Assembly (NCBI RefSeq): GCF_007004655.1
Contig: NZ_ML660100.1
Span: forward strand, 99,135-163,134
DNA: 64,000 bases
Source of the DNA: Exilibacterium tricleocarpae
Lineage (GTDB): Bacteria; Pseudomonadota; Gammaproteobacteria; Pseudomonadales; Cellvibrionaceae
Reading direction: 5' to 3'
Part shown: in pieces, positions 30,342-40,234 of the stretch
How the letters are laid out: each line of letters begins with the position of its first letter
Position numbering within the stretch: the stretch's first letter is position 1
Made by a program: the position numbers and the translations under genes
The notes under the pieces: model-generated
Databases searched by the model: none
Seen by the model: the letters and a program-made list of their open reading frames with translations, nothing else
What the model was told of the DNA's origin: nothing

Positions 30342-30896
30342 ATGAGTGTTATCGGTCGTCATGCGCTGTTGTGGTATGCCATCGCTTTGGTTGTGGTGGT
30401 CCTGGACCAGTGGAGCAAGGCCTGGATTTCCGCCAATTTTATCTATGGTGAGCCCCGCGTCTTCACCTCGTTTTTCAATTTCACCCGCCTGCACAACACC
30501 GGCGCCGCCTTCAGTTTCTTGAGTGAGGCCGGGGGTTGGCAGCGCTGGTTTTTCAGTGTTATCGCATTTGGTGTCAGCGCCGCGATTGTGGTTTGGATCG
30601 CGCGGCTGCCCGCCTCCCAGCGCTGGGAGGCGGCGGCACTGGCGCTGGTATTGGGCGGCGCTATCGGCAACCTCTACGACCGTATTGCCCTTGGGTATGT
30701 GGTCGATTTTATTGTGTTTCATTACGAGCACTACTACTTTCCCGCTTTTAACGTAGCCGACATGGCCATCTCCACCGGCGCGTTTATGCTGATTGTCGAT
30801 ATGTTGTTTTTTAAGCATGAAACCGAACCGGACCCTGAGTCGGAAACCCAGCCGGAACCTAAACGCGAACCCAAGCACGAAAAGAGTTATGACTGA
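30342..30896 (+). CDS. lspA: Prolipoprotein signal peptidase (signal peptidase II)
   Basis: This 184-residue inner-membrane aspartyl protease removes lipoprotein signal peptides, for example that of BamD encoded in this window. Four transmembrane helices are visible, with the catalytic aspartates in GYVVDFIVFH (about residue 122) and FNVADMAI (about residue 140). It is about 20 residues longer than usual. The tail is a low-complexity Glu/Pro/Lys string (ETEPDPESETQPEPK) that overlaps the start of fkpB. Confidence 0.96.
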   Translation: MSVIGRHALLWYAIALVVVVLDQWSKAWISANFIYGEPRVFTSFFNFTRLHNTGAAFSFLSEAGGWQRWFFSVIAFGVSAAIVVWIARLPASQRWEAAALALVLGGAIGNLYDRIALGYVVDFIVFHYEHYYFPAFNVADMAISTGAFMLIVDMLFFKHETEPDPESETQPEPKREPKHEKSYD

Positions 30897-31353
30897 TTGC
30901 AATGCCGGCCCGGACACCGTCGGCCCGGGCAAGCAGGTGACCCTGCATTTTGCCATCAAGCTGGAAGACGGCGCGGTGGTGGACTCCACCTTCGATCGCG
31001 ATCCGGCCACCTTTGTGGTCGGTGACGGCAGCCTGCTGCCGGGTTTCGAGCAGTCGCTGTTCGGCATGACAGGTGGCCAAAAGGACAGCTTTGTTATCAA
31101 ACCGGAGCAGGGTTTTGGCCAGCCCAACCCCAACAATGTGCAGGAATTGCCCCGGGACCAGTTTGCCGCCGATATGGAGTTGGTGGAGGGGTTGCTGGTG
31201 TCGTTTGCCGATGCCCAGCGCGCCGAGCGGCCCGGGGTGGTCACGGCGTTTGACGAGGCGGTGGTCACGGTTGATTTCAATCACCCGCTGGCCGGGCGCG
31301 ATGTGATTTTCGATGTCGAGGTTATCGGTGTCGAGGATGCTAGCGGAGAGTAG
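30889..31353 (+). CDS. fkpB: FKBP-type peptidyl-prolyl isomerase, SlpA/FkpB type
   Basis: This 154-residue cytosolic peptidyl-prolyl cis-trans isomerase and chaperone has an FKBP fold with an inserted flap (IF) domain. [17 protein letters not shown] strands, [13 protein letters not shown] and the C-terminal [15 protein letters not shown] are typical. The ATG at 30889 overlaps the lspA stop by eight bases, so translation is likely coupled. The order lspA-fkpB-ispH is conserved among gammaproteobacteria. Confidence 0.94.
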   Translation: MTDCNAGPDTVGPGKQVTLHFAIKLEDGAVVDSTFDRDPATFVVGDGSLLPGFEQSLFGMTGGQKDSFVIKPEQGFGQPNPNNVQELPRDQFAADMELVEGLLVSFADAQRAERPGVVTAFDEAVVTVDFNHPLAGRDVIFDVEVIGVEDASGE

Positions 31354-31357
31354 TGAG

Positions 31358-32296
31358 ATGGAAATAAAACTTGCCAACCCGCGCGGCTTTTGCGCCGGCG
31401 TGGACCGGGCCATCGATATTGTGAACCGGGCGCTGGATGTGTTCGGGGCGCCGATTTATGTGCGCCATGAGGTGGTCCACAACAAATTTGTCGTGGACAG
31501 CCTGCGCGAGCGCGGCGCGGTCTTTGTCGATGAGTTGCACGAAGTGCCGGACGATGTGATTGTTATCTTCAGTGCCCACGGGGTCTCCCAGGCGGTGCGG
31601 GCGGATGCCCGGACGCGGGGGCTGCGGGTGTTCGACGCCACTTGTCCGCTGGTGACCAAGGTGCATATGGAGGTGGTGAAGTATTCCCGCGCCGGGACTG
31701 AGTGTGTGCTGATCGGTCACCAGGGGCACCCCGAGGTGGAGGGCACCATGGGGCAATACGATACCAGTAATGGCGGTGCTATCTATCTGGTCGAAGATGA
31801 ACAGGATGTGGCGGCACTGCAGGTGCGCGATCCTAAGCGTCTCAATTATGTGACCCAGACCACATTATCGATGGACGATACTGCTCGGGTTATCGATGCG
31901 TTGCGGCGCAAGTTCCCGGCCATTCGCGGGCCCCGCAAGGACGATATCTGCTACGCCACCCAAAACCGCCAGGACGCGGTCAAGCAACTGGCGCTTGAAT
32001 GTGATCTGGTGCTGGTGGTGGGATCGCCGAACAGCTCCAACTCCAACCGGCTGTGTGAGCTGGCCGAGCGCTGCGGTGCCGAGGCCTACCTGATCGACGG
32101 CGCCGCGGATATCGACCGCGGCTGGACTGTCGGTAAAGCGGTGATCGGCGTGACCGCCGGGGCCTCGGCGCCGGAGGTGCTGGTGCAGGAGGTCGTTGAC
32201 CAGTTGCAGAGCTATGGTTTTCAGTCGCCGAAAGAGCTGGCCGGGCGCGAGGAGAATATCAGCTTTTCGCTGCCGAAAGAGTTGCGCATCACCTAG
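31358..32296 (+). CDS. ispH: 4-hydroxy-3-methylbut-2-enyl diphosphate reductase
   Basis: This 312-residue iron-sulfur enzyme carries out the last step of the MEP isoprenoid pathway, producing IPP and DMAPP. The three cluster cysteines are in [10 protein letters not shown] (Cys12), DATCPLVTK (about 97) and ICYATQNRQ (about 198). The SNSSNSNRL substrate loop is present. GGAG precedes the ATG at 31358. It lies four bases after fkpB. A CCCCAC/GTGGGG stem just after the stop may help end transcription but has no T-run. Confidence 0.97.
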   Translation: MEIKLANPRGFCAGVDRAIDIVNRALDVFGAPIYVRHEVVHNKFVVDSLRERGAVFVDELHEVPDDVIVIFSAHGVSQAVRADARTRGLRVFDATCPLVTKVHMEVVKYSRAGTECVLIGHQGHPEVEGTMGQYDTSNGGAIYLVEDEQDVAALQVRDPKRLNYVTQTTLSMDDTARVIDALRRKFPAIRGPRKDDICYATQNRQDAVKQLALECDLVLVVGSPNSSNSNRLCELAERCGAEAYLIDGAADIDRGWTVGKAVIGVTAGASAPEVLVQEVVDQLQSYGFQSPKELAGREENISFSLPKELRIT

Positions 32297-32522
32297 ACCC
32301 CACGGTGGCTGTGGGGCCGGTCCGCTTTCCGTTGTGACCGCCCCCACGCCGGGTGCGCCAACCCGCCCTCTGGTATGTCCCTTGAGCGGGCAAAAACCCC
32401 CGTTTATCCCTTTCCGAGTGACTCTGGTTAATGCTTGCGTATAGTGCTGATTAGAGTACTCGCAGTGCTTGCACGGGCGGTACTCCCCAGGTAGCCCGAC
32501 AGATTGGTTTTGTATTGCTTCT
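32297..32522. other. ispH-fimT spacer
   Basis: This 226-bp non-coding stretch separates isoprenoid and pilin genes. It contains a CCCCAC/GTGGGG stem at 32301-32319 and a weaker cccgc/gcggg pair followed by five A and five C residues. It presumably holds the promoter for the minor-pilin operon. I could not identify a convincing sigma-54 or sigma-70 box. Confidence 0.4.
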
Positions 32523-33080
32523 ATGATGAATAAAAACAAAGGATTTACCCTGATCGAGCTGATGATCGCGCTGGCGATCTTCGGTATTTTGCTGGGGGTG
32601 GCGGTGCCGAGCTTCACGGCGCTGATGAACGACAAGAATATGATCAGCCAGATGACCAAGTTGACGGCCGTGATTGCCTACGCCCGCAGCGAGGCGGTGA
32701 CCCGGTCGGTAGCAGTGGTGGTCTGTAGCAGCACCGACGGCGCTACTTGTGCCGGTAATAACACCTGGGAGCAGGGCTGGATTGTATTTACCGATTTGAA
32801 TGGCAACGGTGCCCCCGATCTGGGTGGCGGTAACTGTGCTGCCACCGTCGACTGTCTGCTGAATGTACAGGGCGCAATGCCCGCCGGTGTCACCTTGCGG
32901 GCCACCGCCGCTTCCATAGTTTACACCCCGACAGGTGATCCCGCTGGTGGTGGCGGCACCGCGTTTCGATTGTGCGGCGCCAGCGCTCAGGCCAACAACG
33001 ATACCGATTACTCGAGAACCGTGACCATCAGTGCCCCCGGCAGTGCGTCGGTGGTGAAGGGAGCCGCAACATGCCCGTAA
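32523..33080 (+). CDS. fimT: Type IV pilus minor pilin, FimT/GspH family
   Basis: This 185-residue prepilin begins with a short basic leader, then GFTLIELMIALAIFGILLGV. The glycine before the methylated phenylalanine is the PilD cleavage site, with Glu at position +5. A GspH-type globular domain follows with paired cysteines (VVCSSTDGATC). Two ATGs (32523, 32526) are possible. It opens the minor-pilin operon, and pilV overlaps its end by ten bases. Confidence 0.92.
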   Translation: MMNKNKGFTLIELMIALAIFGILLGVAVPSFTALMNDKNMISQMTKLTAVIAYARSEAVTRSVAVVVCSSTDGATCAGNNTWEQGWIVFTDLNGNGAPDLGGGNCAATVDCLLNVQGAMPAGVTLRATAASIVYTPTGDPAGGGGTAFRLCGASAQANNDTDYSRTVTISAPGSASVVKGAATCP

Positions 33081-33598
33081 GTGTGACAACCCGTATGCGT
33101 AAATCGGCACAAGCGGGCGCCGGCCTGATTGAAGTCATGGTTTCCATGTTTATATTGGCGGTGGGGCTGCTCGGTGTGCTGGCTATGCAGGCCAACGGTG
33201 TCAAGAGCAACCAGCGGGCTTATTTTTCCACCGAGGCGCAGTTGTTGGCCGGAGATATGGTGGATCGTATTTTTGCTTACAACAGTATTAATCTCGCCAC
33301 AGACAATGGTGATTACAATGGCATTGATACGAGTGAAGATGATCCAAATAATCAAAATTGCATCGACACTGCGGGCGGCTGTAGCGCCGCGCAGCAGGTC
33401 CAATATGATATCTGGGACTGGAGGCGGCAACTGACCTCGCGGCTGCCCGGTGGTGTCGGTACGGTGGCGTTCGATGCAGCCCGAGGTGTCTACACCATTA
33501 CTGTTATGTGGGATCAGGAGCTGACCGGTGCCGCCGGCACGGGTTGCGGGGGAACGGCAGACGATCTGACTTGTTATCAATTGGAGGTAAGGCTGTGA
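33071..33598 (+). CDS. pilV: Type IV pilus minor pilin PilV
   Basis: This 175-residue prepilin has the cleavage region AGAGLIEVMVSMFILAVGLLG and LAMQANG, the standard PilV N-terminus. The ATG at 33071 has GGGAG upstream and overlaps the fimT stop; the ATG at 33095 is a possible alternative. It belongs to the minor-pilin complex that primes pilus assembly with PilW, PilX and PilY1. Confidence 0.92.
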   Translation: MPVSVTTRMRKSAQAGAGLIEVMVSMFILAVGLLGVLAMQANGVKSNQRAYFSTEAQLLAGDMVDRIFAYNSINLATDNGDYNGIDTSEDDPNNQNCIDTAGGCSAAQQVQYDIWDWRRQLTSRLPGGVGTVAFDAARGVYTITVMWDQELTGAAGTGCGGTADDLTCYQLEVRL

Positions 33599-33609
33599 CA
33601 GGAGCACCG

Positions 33610-34623
33610 ATGCCCCGACAGTTGCGCAGTCAGCGCGGTGTAGGTCTGGTAGAACTGATGGTATCGATTACCATCGGCCTGGTCATTCTGGCTGGGGTCT
33701 TGCAGCTCTATGCCACCTCCATGGAAAACCAGCGCTCCCAGGAAGGGTTTGCCCGCATCCAGGAAAATATGCGCTACCTGCTCAACCGCCTGGAGACTGA
33801 TATTTCCCAGGCCGGTTTTACCGGTTGTTTTCCGTTTACCAGTGACCGGATTACGGTAACCCTGCAAAACGATGTCGGAGTCGGCATGCTCTATGATTTC
33901 AGTAGCTTTATCACCGGCACTAACGACACCAATGACAACGGCGGTTTGTTGAGCGATACGCTGACCATTCGCTATGCCTCGGGCAGGGGGGCGATTCCAC
34001 TTGCCTCACCCATGGCCAATAGCCTCGCCGATGTTGTTTTGGATACCAACGACCCCGATTACGACTCTCTCGAACAACACGATATTGTTATGGTTTCAGA
34101 TTGTTCTCGTGCCGCGGTGTTTATGATTACCAATGATCCGGGTGGTGACGGTGCCCTGAAGCACAATACGACAACGCAGGATGGTGATGGGCAAAAAAAT
34201 GTGACCGAAGACCTGGAAAATCAGTTTGGTTTAGCCGGGGTTGACGGCGGCTCCAGGGCGTTTGTTTATTCCGGTGCGACCGGTGCCCACTCTTATGCGA
34301 TACGCACCAGCGCCGCCGCCGGTGCCGGTCAGACCTGTGCGACGGCTACACCGCAGTTCTGCGCCATGTTTCGCAACAACGTGGAGCTGGTCGATGGTGT
34401 TGAGGATTTTCAGTTGGAATTCGGTTGGCGCACTGCAGCCGGGAATTTGCGTTTCGCCACCGCCGCCGGTGTTGGCGCGGCTAACTGGTCCGAGGTCGAT
34501 CGGGTGCGGGTGAATTTGACATTTAACTCGGTGCAGCGTTCTCGCGCCAATGACGGTGATGAACTGGTCAGGCGCACGGTGGAGCGGGTGGTTATGATAC
34601 GCAATCAGTTGCCTGCGATATGA
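33610..34623 (+). CDS. pilW: Type IV pilus minor pilin PilW
   Basis: This 337-residue prepilin has the N-terminal RGVGLVELMVSITIGLVILA helix and a large C-terminal domain, as expected for PilW. GGAG seven bases before the ATG at 33610 sets the start. The gene sits between pilV and pilX in the classical order. Confidence 0.92.
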   Translation: MPRQLRSQRGVGLVELMVSITIGLVILAGVLQLYATSMENQRSQEGFARIQENMRYLLNRLETDISQAGFTGCFPFTSDRITVTLQNDVGVGMLYDFSSFITGTNDTNDNGGLLSDTLTIRYASGRGAIPLASPMANSLADVVLDTNDPDYDSLEQHDIVMVSDCSRAAVFMITNDPGGDGALKHNTTTQDGDGQKNVTEDLENQFGLAGVDGGSRAFVYSGATGAHSYAIRTSAAAGAGQTCATATPQFCAMFRNNVELVDGVEDFQLEFGWRTAAGNLRFATAAGVGAANWSEVDRVRVNLTFNSVQRSRANDGDELVRRTVERVVMIRNQLPAI

Positions 34624-34634
34624 GGAGGTCATTA

Positions 34635-35246
34635 ATGAGCGAGCGATTTGTTGTGCCGCACCGCCAACAAGGGGCGGTATTGGTGGTTTCCCTGGTTATT
34701 CTGCTGGTGATGTCGGTGGTTGGCGTGTCCTCGATGGTAAGCACCACGCTGCAGGAGCGGATGGCCGGTAACGCCCGGCAGAAAACCCTCGCCAACTCGG
34801 CGGCGGAAACCGCACTGCGAAATGCAGAGGCCTATTTGGTAACCCAGATCACCAGTACGCCCCGGTTAGCGAGATTTGACGGCACCAATGGACTCTATGC
34901 GGACTATCAGTTTATTCCGGAAATTATCAACAGAACCCCTGCCACGGGCTCTTTTAAAGATAACGATTTTAACAACTCTGAGAACTGGACCAATGCGAAC
35001 AGTGTTGCAGTGGCCGATTTGAGTGCAGGTGTAACGGCGCAAAATCCGCGCTATTTTATCGAGTATATGGGACGCGATAAGGGTACAGCCAATAAAGTTG
35101 TTGTCGACCCGAATGACCCGACGCCGACGACCTATCCCCACCTATTTCGAGTGGTGGCTATCGGCTGGGCGCAAGACCCCAATATTTACTCTATCTATCA
35201 ATCCACTTTTAAAACCGGCTCAGGCAAGGACAATTTTGTTTATTAG
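34635..35246 (+). CDS. pilX: Type IV pilus minor pilin PilX
   Basis: This 203-residue protein has the PilX-type N-terminus RQQGAVLVVSLVILLVMSVV, which lacks the usual Glu5, and QERMAGNARQKTLA, a recurrent PilX segment. I prefer the ATG at 34635 because GAGGAGG lies seven bases upstream. An ATG at 34620 overlapping the pilW stop would add only five residues. Confidence 0.92.
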   Translation: MSERFVVPHRQQGAVLVVSLVILLVMSVVGVSSMVSTTLQERMAGNARQKTLANSAAETALRNAEAYLVTQITSTPRLARFDGTNGLYADYQFIPEIINRTPATGSFKDNDFNNSENWTNANSVAVADLSAGVTAQNPRYFIEYMGRDKGTANKVVVDPNDPTPTTYPHLFRVVAIGWAQDPNIYSIYQSTFKTGSGKDNFVY

Positions 35247-35307
35247 CGGGTTCTGTCACAACGGCTTGTACTCAGTGAGAGTCTAACTTTGTATTCGGGT
35301 AAAAAGT

Positions 35308-38300
35308 ATGAAAAAGAAAGCCACACTAGCTAAAGCCAGCTTACAGTTGTTCATGTCGGCCGGTATCGCTGTTACGGCGAGCGCTGCGCCCGGAAAGCTG
35401 GAATTGCAACCCTTGTTTCTGGGCACACAGGTGCAGCCGAATATTATGCTTCTGATGGACGACTCCGGGAGTATGGATTGGGAAGTCTTGCGTGTTGGTG
35501 GTGGCGGTGACGGCACACTCAAATTTGTTCCCGATGGGCGTAATAGTGATAACGAGTTCAATTTAAATAGATTGCGTAGGGAGAGAAGGGAGTTGTGTGC
35601 GGGCTATAATGTAATGGCTTTTGACCCGACTAAGGTGTACACGCCTTGGGTGGGTGTAGATTCGGCAAAAAGTCCCTATGCTGATTTGACGCTTACAACC
35701 GCACGGAGCAATCCTTATTCGACGAATACCAGAAATATCAGCGGACATTTTTATTTTCTGTGGAACGATAGCGACGGGGATGGTAATTTTGATAACGGCG
35801 AATGTGGAGAGTTTACAAGTGGCAACAATGGAGGGTTTAGGGTTAGCAACCTTTCCCCGGCACAACAGATAAATTACGCCAATTGGTACAGCTACTACCG
35901 CAAGCGCGAGTATGTGGCCAAAAAGGCCCTGTCGGAGATCATAGCGGAGTCCACCTCGCGTATGGGGCTGGCGACCTTGCACAACAACGAAAACGTCGGC
36001 ACTATCGTGCGTGATATAGACGATATCAATACGATCGGTGCGACTCAGGAAGCGAACGGCAACAATAAAGTTGCCCTGGCGAGAAATCTTTTTCGCATTA
36101 ACTCTTCAGGTGGCACGCCCTTGCGCAGAAAGTTGGAAGAGGTAGGGAAGTACTTTGAAGTAGGTGTTGATCCCGGCTCAGATTTGTTTGGTTTTACACC
36201 CAACCCAACCTCTCCGATACTGAGTTCGACTGAAGGCGGCCAGTGTCAGCAAAACTATACGATACTGATGTCAGACGGTAGATGGAATGGTAGTGCCCCC
36301 TCGGTCGGCAACGCCGATGCCAATACCGGTAATCAGTTTGATGGAAAGTCCTACGCGGATACGGTATCCAATACCCTGGCTGATGTGGCCATGTATTACT
36401 ATAAGCGGGACCTCGCCCCGGGTCTTGCCAATAAAGTCTCCACCATACCCGGAGTGGATGAAAACGATGCGCAGCATATGGTGACCTATACGGTCGCCTT
36501 CGGGGTGACCGGTTCGCTGACGGCCAATCCCACCGACAAGGATGCGCCTTTCGCCTGGCCTACCCCTGTTAGCGACGAGGCGAGTACCATCGACGATATG
36601 CGGCATGCTGCATGGAACGGTCGCGGTGAGTTTTTAAGCGCTGGGGATGCGGATCAACTTATCGCTCGTTTAAGGCAGGCGATCGGCGGCATAGCCGAGC
36701 GCGAAGGCGCCGCGTCTGCCGTTGCCTTCAACTCCACCACGCTGCAGGATGATACGCTGGTGTTCCAGGCGCGTTTCAATTCCGATGGCTGGAACGGGCA
36801 GTTGTCGGCTTTTGAATTCGACAGTAAAGGTGTGGGCACGTTGAAATGGGAGGCGGCCAACAGGCTGGATACAAGAGACCTGGCGAACAAGTCTCGCGAC
36901 ATTATTACTTATAACGGTACTGCAGGCGTTCCCTTTAGGTTTCCCGCCGACTACACCGAGCAGCTTGCGGACAAGGTTGTGCCCGGAGAGCTCAATACCC
37001 TGCAGGTAAAGGATTTGTTGACAAATGCCGCTGCCGCCGTCGGTGCCGGAGCAGTCGCTGATGAAGCGGAATTTGGCACGAAGATCGTCGACTTTTTAAG
37101 AGGTGATCTCACCAATGACGGCACGCTCTTTCGCGACCGGGATACACACCGGCTTGGCGATATCGTCAACTCGAGCCCCGTCTTTGTCGGTGCGCCGAGA
37201 GCCCGCTATCCGGATGCTATCGAAGGGACTGAACCGGAGAAAGCCTATAGCAAATATGTGAAAGATAATGCAAGCCGTCCTCAGGTCGTCTACGTTGGAG
37301 CCAATGACGGTATGCTGCATGCCTTTGACGCGGAGACCGGTGACGAGTTGATGGGATATATCCCGGGTGCTTTGTTTTCCGACCGCAATGCTGCAGGGTT
37401 GCATTATCTCGCCCAACAGGATTATACCCACCGGCCTTATGTGGACGGTTCGCCGGTGGCGGCGGATGTTTTTGTCAATAACAAATGGAGAACCTACGTA
37501 GTGGGTGGCTATCGTGCCGGCGGTAAGGGTATTTACGTTATCGATGCCAGCGACCCTAGTGTGATTGGTCAGGCCGAAACAGGTAACAACCCAGATTCGA
37601 TAGTAAAGTTTGAATTTACCGACCCCAATCTTGGGCATACGTTCAGCCGTCCGGTAATTGCCAGACTGAATAATGACAAGTGGGCGGCGATATTCGGCAA
37701 TGGATACAACGATGATCCCACTGGGGACGGCAAAGCCAAGCTGTTTATTATTTATCTCGATGGTAGTAACCTCGGAGGCCCTGGCAAGGAGAAACCCTTA
37801 GTCATCACGACTGAGGTCGGAAATATGGTGAACACCAGTTGCGCTGATACCAACAGCGATTGTAACGGTTTGTCCTCACCGACAGCGCTCGATATCAACG
37901 GCGACGGAAATGTCGACAGGGTTTACGCCGGGGATTTACACGGCAATATGTGGGCTTTTGATTTAAGCGATAAAGATAGCGGTAAGTGGGAGGTTGACTA
38001 CGGAACCGAGGCCAACCCCAAACCGTTATTTACGGCTTGTACCGGGCCACTGCCCTGTGCCAAGGCTAATCGCCAGCCTATAACTTCGAAACCGACGGTA
38101 TCTGTTCATCCAAACCAGCGTAGCCAGTCGACAGAGCCCAACCTGTTGGTTTATTTCGGCACGGGCCAATATATTGCGGAAAACGACAGCTTCTCCCGGG
38201 CTATCCAGTCTATGTATGGTGTTTGGGACGCAGGTGAAGACAACGCAGGTCTGAATCGCAGCAATTTACAGGAACAGACCATCACTGAAAGGGAAATATC

Positions 38301-38811
38301 CTTCACTCGTACCACGACAGCTGACAACGGGACCACGTCAACGGAGACCATCACGGCCACTGCGCGTGATCTAAGCACTAATAATGTGACCTATGGCCCC
38401 ACCGCTGTCAGTGGCAGCGAGCAAGGTTGGTATATAGATTTAAGGGTAACAGGTAAGGACCCGGCGGGAGAGCGAATGGTGGTCGATGTGACCGTCGCCG
38501 GTGATTTGGTTTTCTTCAATACCTTGATTCCCGACTCGAGTATCTGCGGCTTTGGTGGCTCGGGCTTTCTGATGTTTACGGATCGCGTAAGCGGAGGTCA
38601 ACCGGACTTTACGGTTGTCGATCTTGACAATGACGGAGATTTCGATGATACGGCAATTGCCGGTCTGGTTCTGGATGCTATCCCGAGCGCCGGCAGACTG
38701 ATTGGCGACAAACTCGTTATTTCCGAATCGTCGGGAAAAATTAAATCGATAGACGTGCAACTCGAACCGCAGCGCCGGGGGCGTCGGGCTTCATGGACGA
38801 AAATCAGGTAA
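35308..38811 (+). CDS. pilY1: Type IV pilus tip adhesin/assembly protein PilY1
   Basis: This 1167-residue exported protein has a signal peptide (about residues 1-26, ending VTASA). A von Willebrand A-like region has the metal-site motif DDSGSM near residue 53. The C-terminal half is a PilY1 beta-propeller with DGMLHAFDAETGDE and GGYRAGGKGIYVIDASDP. Calcium-loop-like motifs DINGDGNVD near residue 862 and DLDNDGDFDD near residue 1105 are visible. It controls pilus extension and surface attachment with the minor pilins upstream. Confidence 0.95.
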   Translation: MKKKATLAKASLQLFMSAGIAVTASAAPGKLELQPLFLGTQVQPNIMLLMDDSGSMDWEVLRVGGGGDGTLKFVPDGRNSDNEFNLNRLRRERRELCAGYNVMAFDPTKVYTPWVGVDSAKSPYADLTLTTARSNPYSTNTRNISGHFYFLWNDSDGDGNFDNGECGEFTSGNNGGFRVSNLSPAQQINYANWYSYYRKREYVAKKALSEIIAESTSRMGLATLHNNENVGTIVRDIDDINTIGATQEANGNNKVALARNLFRINSSGGTPLRRKLEEVGKYFEVGVDPGSDLFGFTPNPTSPILSSTEGGQCQQNYTILMSDGRWNGSAPSVGNADANTGNQFDGKSYADTVSNTLADVAMYYYKRDLAPGLANKVSTIPGVDENDAQHMVTYTVAFGVTGSLTANPTDKDAPFAWPTPVSDEASTIDDMRHAAWNGRGEFLSAGDADQLIARLRQAIGGIAEREGAASAVAFNSTTLQDDTLVFQARFNSDGWNGQLSAFEFDSKGVGTLKWEAANRLDTRDLANKSRDIITYNGTAGVPFRFPADYTEQLADKVVPGELNTLQVKDLLTNAAAAVGAGAVADEAEFGTKIVDFLRGDLTNDGTLFRDRDTHRLGDIVNSSPVFVGAPRARYPDAIEGTEPEKAYSKYVKDNASRPQVVYVGANDGMLHAFDAETGDELMGYIPGALFSDRNAAGLHYLAQQDYTHRPYVDGSPVAADVFVNNKWRTYVVGGYRAGGKGIYVIDASDPSVIGQAETGNNPDSIVKFEFTDPNLGHTFSRPVIARLNNDKWAAIFGNGYNDDPTGDGKAKLFIIYLDGSNLGGPGKEKPLVITTEVGNMVNTSCADTNSDCNGLSSPTALDINGDGNVDRVYAGDLHGNMWAFDLSDKDSGKWEVDYGTEANPKPLFTACTGPLPCAKANRQPITSKPTVSVHPNQRSQSTEPNLLVYFGTGQYIAENDSFSRAIQSMYGVWDAGEDNAGLNRSNLQEQTITEREISFTRTTTADNGTTSTETITATARDLSTNNVTYGPTAVSGSEQGWYIDLRVTGKDPAGERMVVDVTVAGDLVFFNTLIPDSSICGFGGSGFLMFTDRVSGGQPDFTVVDLDNDGDFDDTAIAGLVLDAIPSAGRLIGDKLVISESSGKIKSIDVQLEPQRRGRRASWTKIR

Positions 38812-38838
38812 ATCCAGACAGGTTATCCGGAGAGAAAA

Positions 38839-39174
38839 ATGGTGGCTAAACTAAGAGAATTCGCGGTACTTGTGTTTATCCTGGCGACTGCCGTTATACC
38901 GTTTGCCCGGGCTGACGAAGTAGCCATGGTGCCGTTCGGGATTGTCGACCGCGTAGATTACGACAAGGAAAATGCGCTGGTTATCGATGACAGGTACTAT
39001 CGCATGGCTTTGAATATGGTAGTTAAAGACCGCAGAGGCGCAACGGTGACGCGCTTTGCATTGAAGCAGGGTCAAAAGGTGCGATTCAGGGTAATGACCA
39101 ATGCCGGTGGCACAAGGCAGGTAGATCAGATATGGATACTGCCTGATCGCACCGAGCGGCCGGAAGAAGATTAG
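38839..39174 (+). CDS. Small exported PilY2-like protein
   Basis: This 111-residue protein has a signal peptide (LREFAVLVFILATAVIPFARA) and a compact beta-rich body (IVDRVDYDKENALVIDDRYYRM). Its size and place between pilY1 and pilE match PilY2 of Pseudomonas aeruginosa; I base the call mainly on that synteny. It lies 27 bp after pilY1 and 20 bp before pilE, so it is in the same operon. Confidence 0.75.
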   Translation: MVAKLREFAVLVFILATAVIPFARADEVAMVPFGIVDRVDYDKENALVIDDRYYRMALNMVVKDRRGATVTRFALKQGQKVRFRVMTNAGGTRQVDQIWILPDRTERPEED

Positions 39175-39194
39175 ACTTAGGGTAAATAATAACC

Positions 39195-39686
39195 ATGACC
39201 AGAACAGACTCCCGCGTATATCAATTCGCAAGCGACGGCTTTACGCTTATAGAAGTAATGATTGTTGTCGCCATTATCGGCATTATCGCTGCGATTGCGG
39301 TACCGGCCTACACCGAGCAGGCAGCCCGGGGCCGACGCGCCGAGGCCAAGGCGTTTATGCTGGACCTGGCGTCGCGGCAGGAGCGATTTTTTTCTCAGTA
39401 TGTTTCCTACACCGATGTATTGGGAGATGGTGCCGGCTGTGCCGGGGCGGCCTGTGGGCTGGGGTTAGGTAATGCAGCGGGTCATGATAAAAGTGAGGAT
39501 GGCCACTACAGCGCGACGATTGTTGTTGGACCCGCTGGTTGTGCGCCGGGTGGCACCAGTTGTCGAACCTATACGATTACCGCCACTGCGGAGACCACCG
39601 ACGCCAAGTGCGCCACTCTGACACTAACCAGCGCCGGCGTGCGCGGCTCTACCGGCAGCGGCACCGTCGATGATTGCTGGCGCTGA
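39195..39686 (+). CDS. pilE: Type IV pilus minor pilin PilE
   Basis: This 163-residue prepilin has GFTLIEVMIVVAIIGIIAAI, the methylation/cleavage motif with Glu5. AVPAYTEQAARGRRAEAKA follows, typical of PilE. Cysteines near the C-terminus (DAKCATL, DDCWR) suggest the pilin D-loop. It ends the plus-strand pilin operon, only five bases from the convergent pilin gene on the other strand. Confidence 0.93.
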   Translation: MTRTDSRVYQFASDGFTLIEVMIVVAIIGIIAAIAVPAYTEQAARGRRAEAKAFMLDLASRQERFFSQYVSYTDVLGDGAGCAGAACGLGLGNAAGHDKSEDGHYSATIVVGPAGCAPGGTSCRTYTITATAETTDAKCATLTLTSAGVRGSTGSGTVDDCWR

Positions 39687-39691
39687 GCCGC

Positions 39692-40234
39692 TCAGCACTC
39701 ACCAGTAAGCTCCTTCGCAGAGGCATAGCGCACCCGCCCGGTTTTATGCACGATAAGCTGGCGCCGATAACTGTTTTCTCCACTGGGCGGGCAATAGCTA
39801 AAACGACCGTTCTGCGTTCGGGTGACGCCGCTGCTGGTGAACTGTAAATAGGGTTTGCCGCGAAATGCGCGCCAGGTCAGTTTACTGCGCGACTCGAACG
39901 TCGGTGATACCCGCAGCACCTCTTCATCGTCGTCGCGCTCGCCATCCTCATCGGTATCCACAAACACCACTATGCCATTGGTCCAGTCCTCACCGCAGGC
40001 GAGGTCATCCGAGGCCGGGCACAGAGCGACGGTTTTTCTATGTGCCAGCGCGGTGTATCTGGAAAAATTCAATAAGGCATTTAGTCGATGGCGAGCCATA
40101 TCGGCTTGGACGGAGCGGTATAGATGGGTCAAGGCAGGTGTTGCCGAAGAGACCAGTATGGCGATAATTGCCAGTGCTAGCAGTAGTTCCAACAACGTAA
40201 AACCGCGGAGTTTGGTTACAGTTTCCCTGTTCAT
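39692..40234 (-). CDS. GspH/FimT-family pseudopilin, second copy
   Basis: This 180-residue prepilin has GFTLLELLLALAIIAILVSS and a GspH domain (TVALCPASDDLACGEDWTNG and FSYCPPSG). It is a second FimT/FimU-type subunit, on the strand opposite the main operon and convergent with pilE. A partner such as FimU is otherwise missing from the operon, so it may fill that role (inference). Confidence 0.9.
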   Translation of the reverse strand: MNRETVTKLRGFTLLELLLALAIIAILVSSATPALTHLYRSVQADMARHRLNALLNFSRYTALAHRKTVALCPASDDLACGEDWTNGIVVFVDTDEDGERDDDEEVLRVSPTFESRSKLTWRAFRGKPYLQFTSSGVTRTQNGRFSYCPPSGENSYRRQLIVHKTGRVRYASAKELTGEC

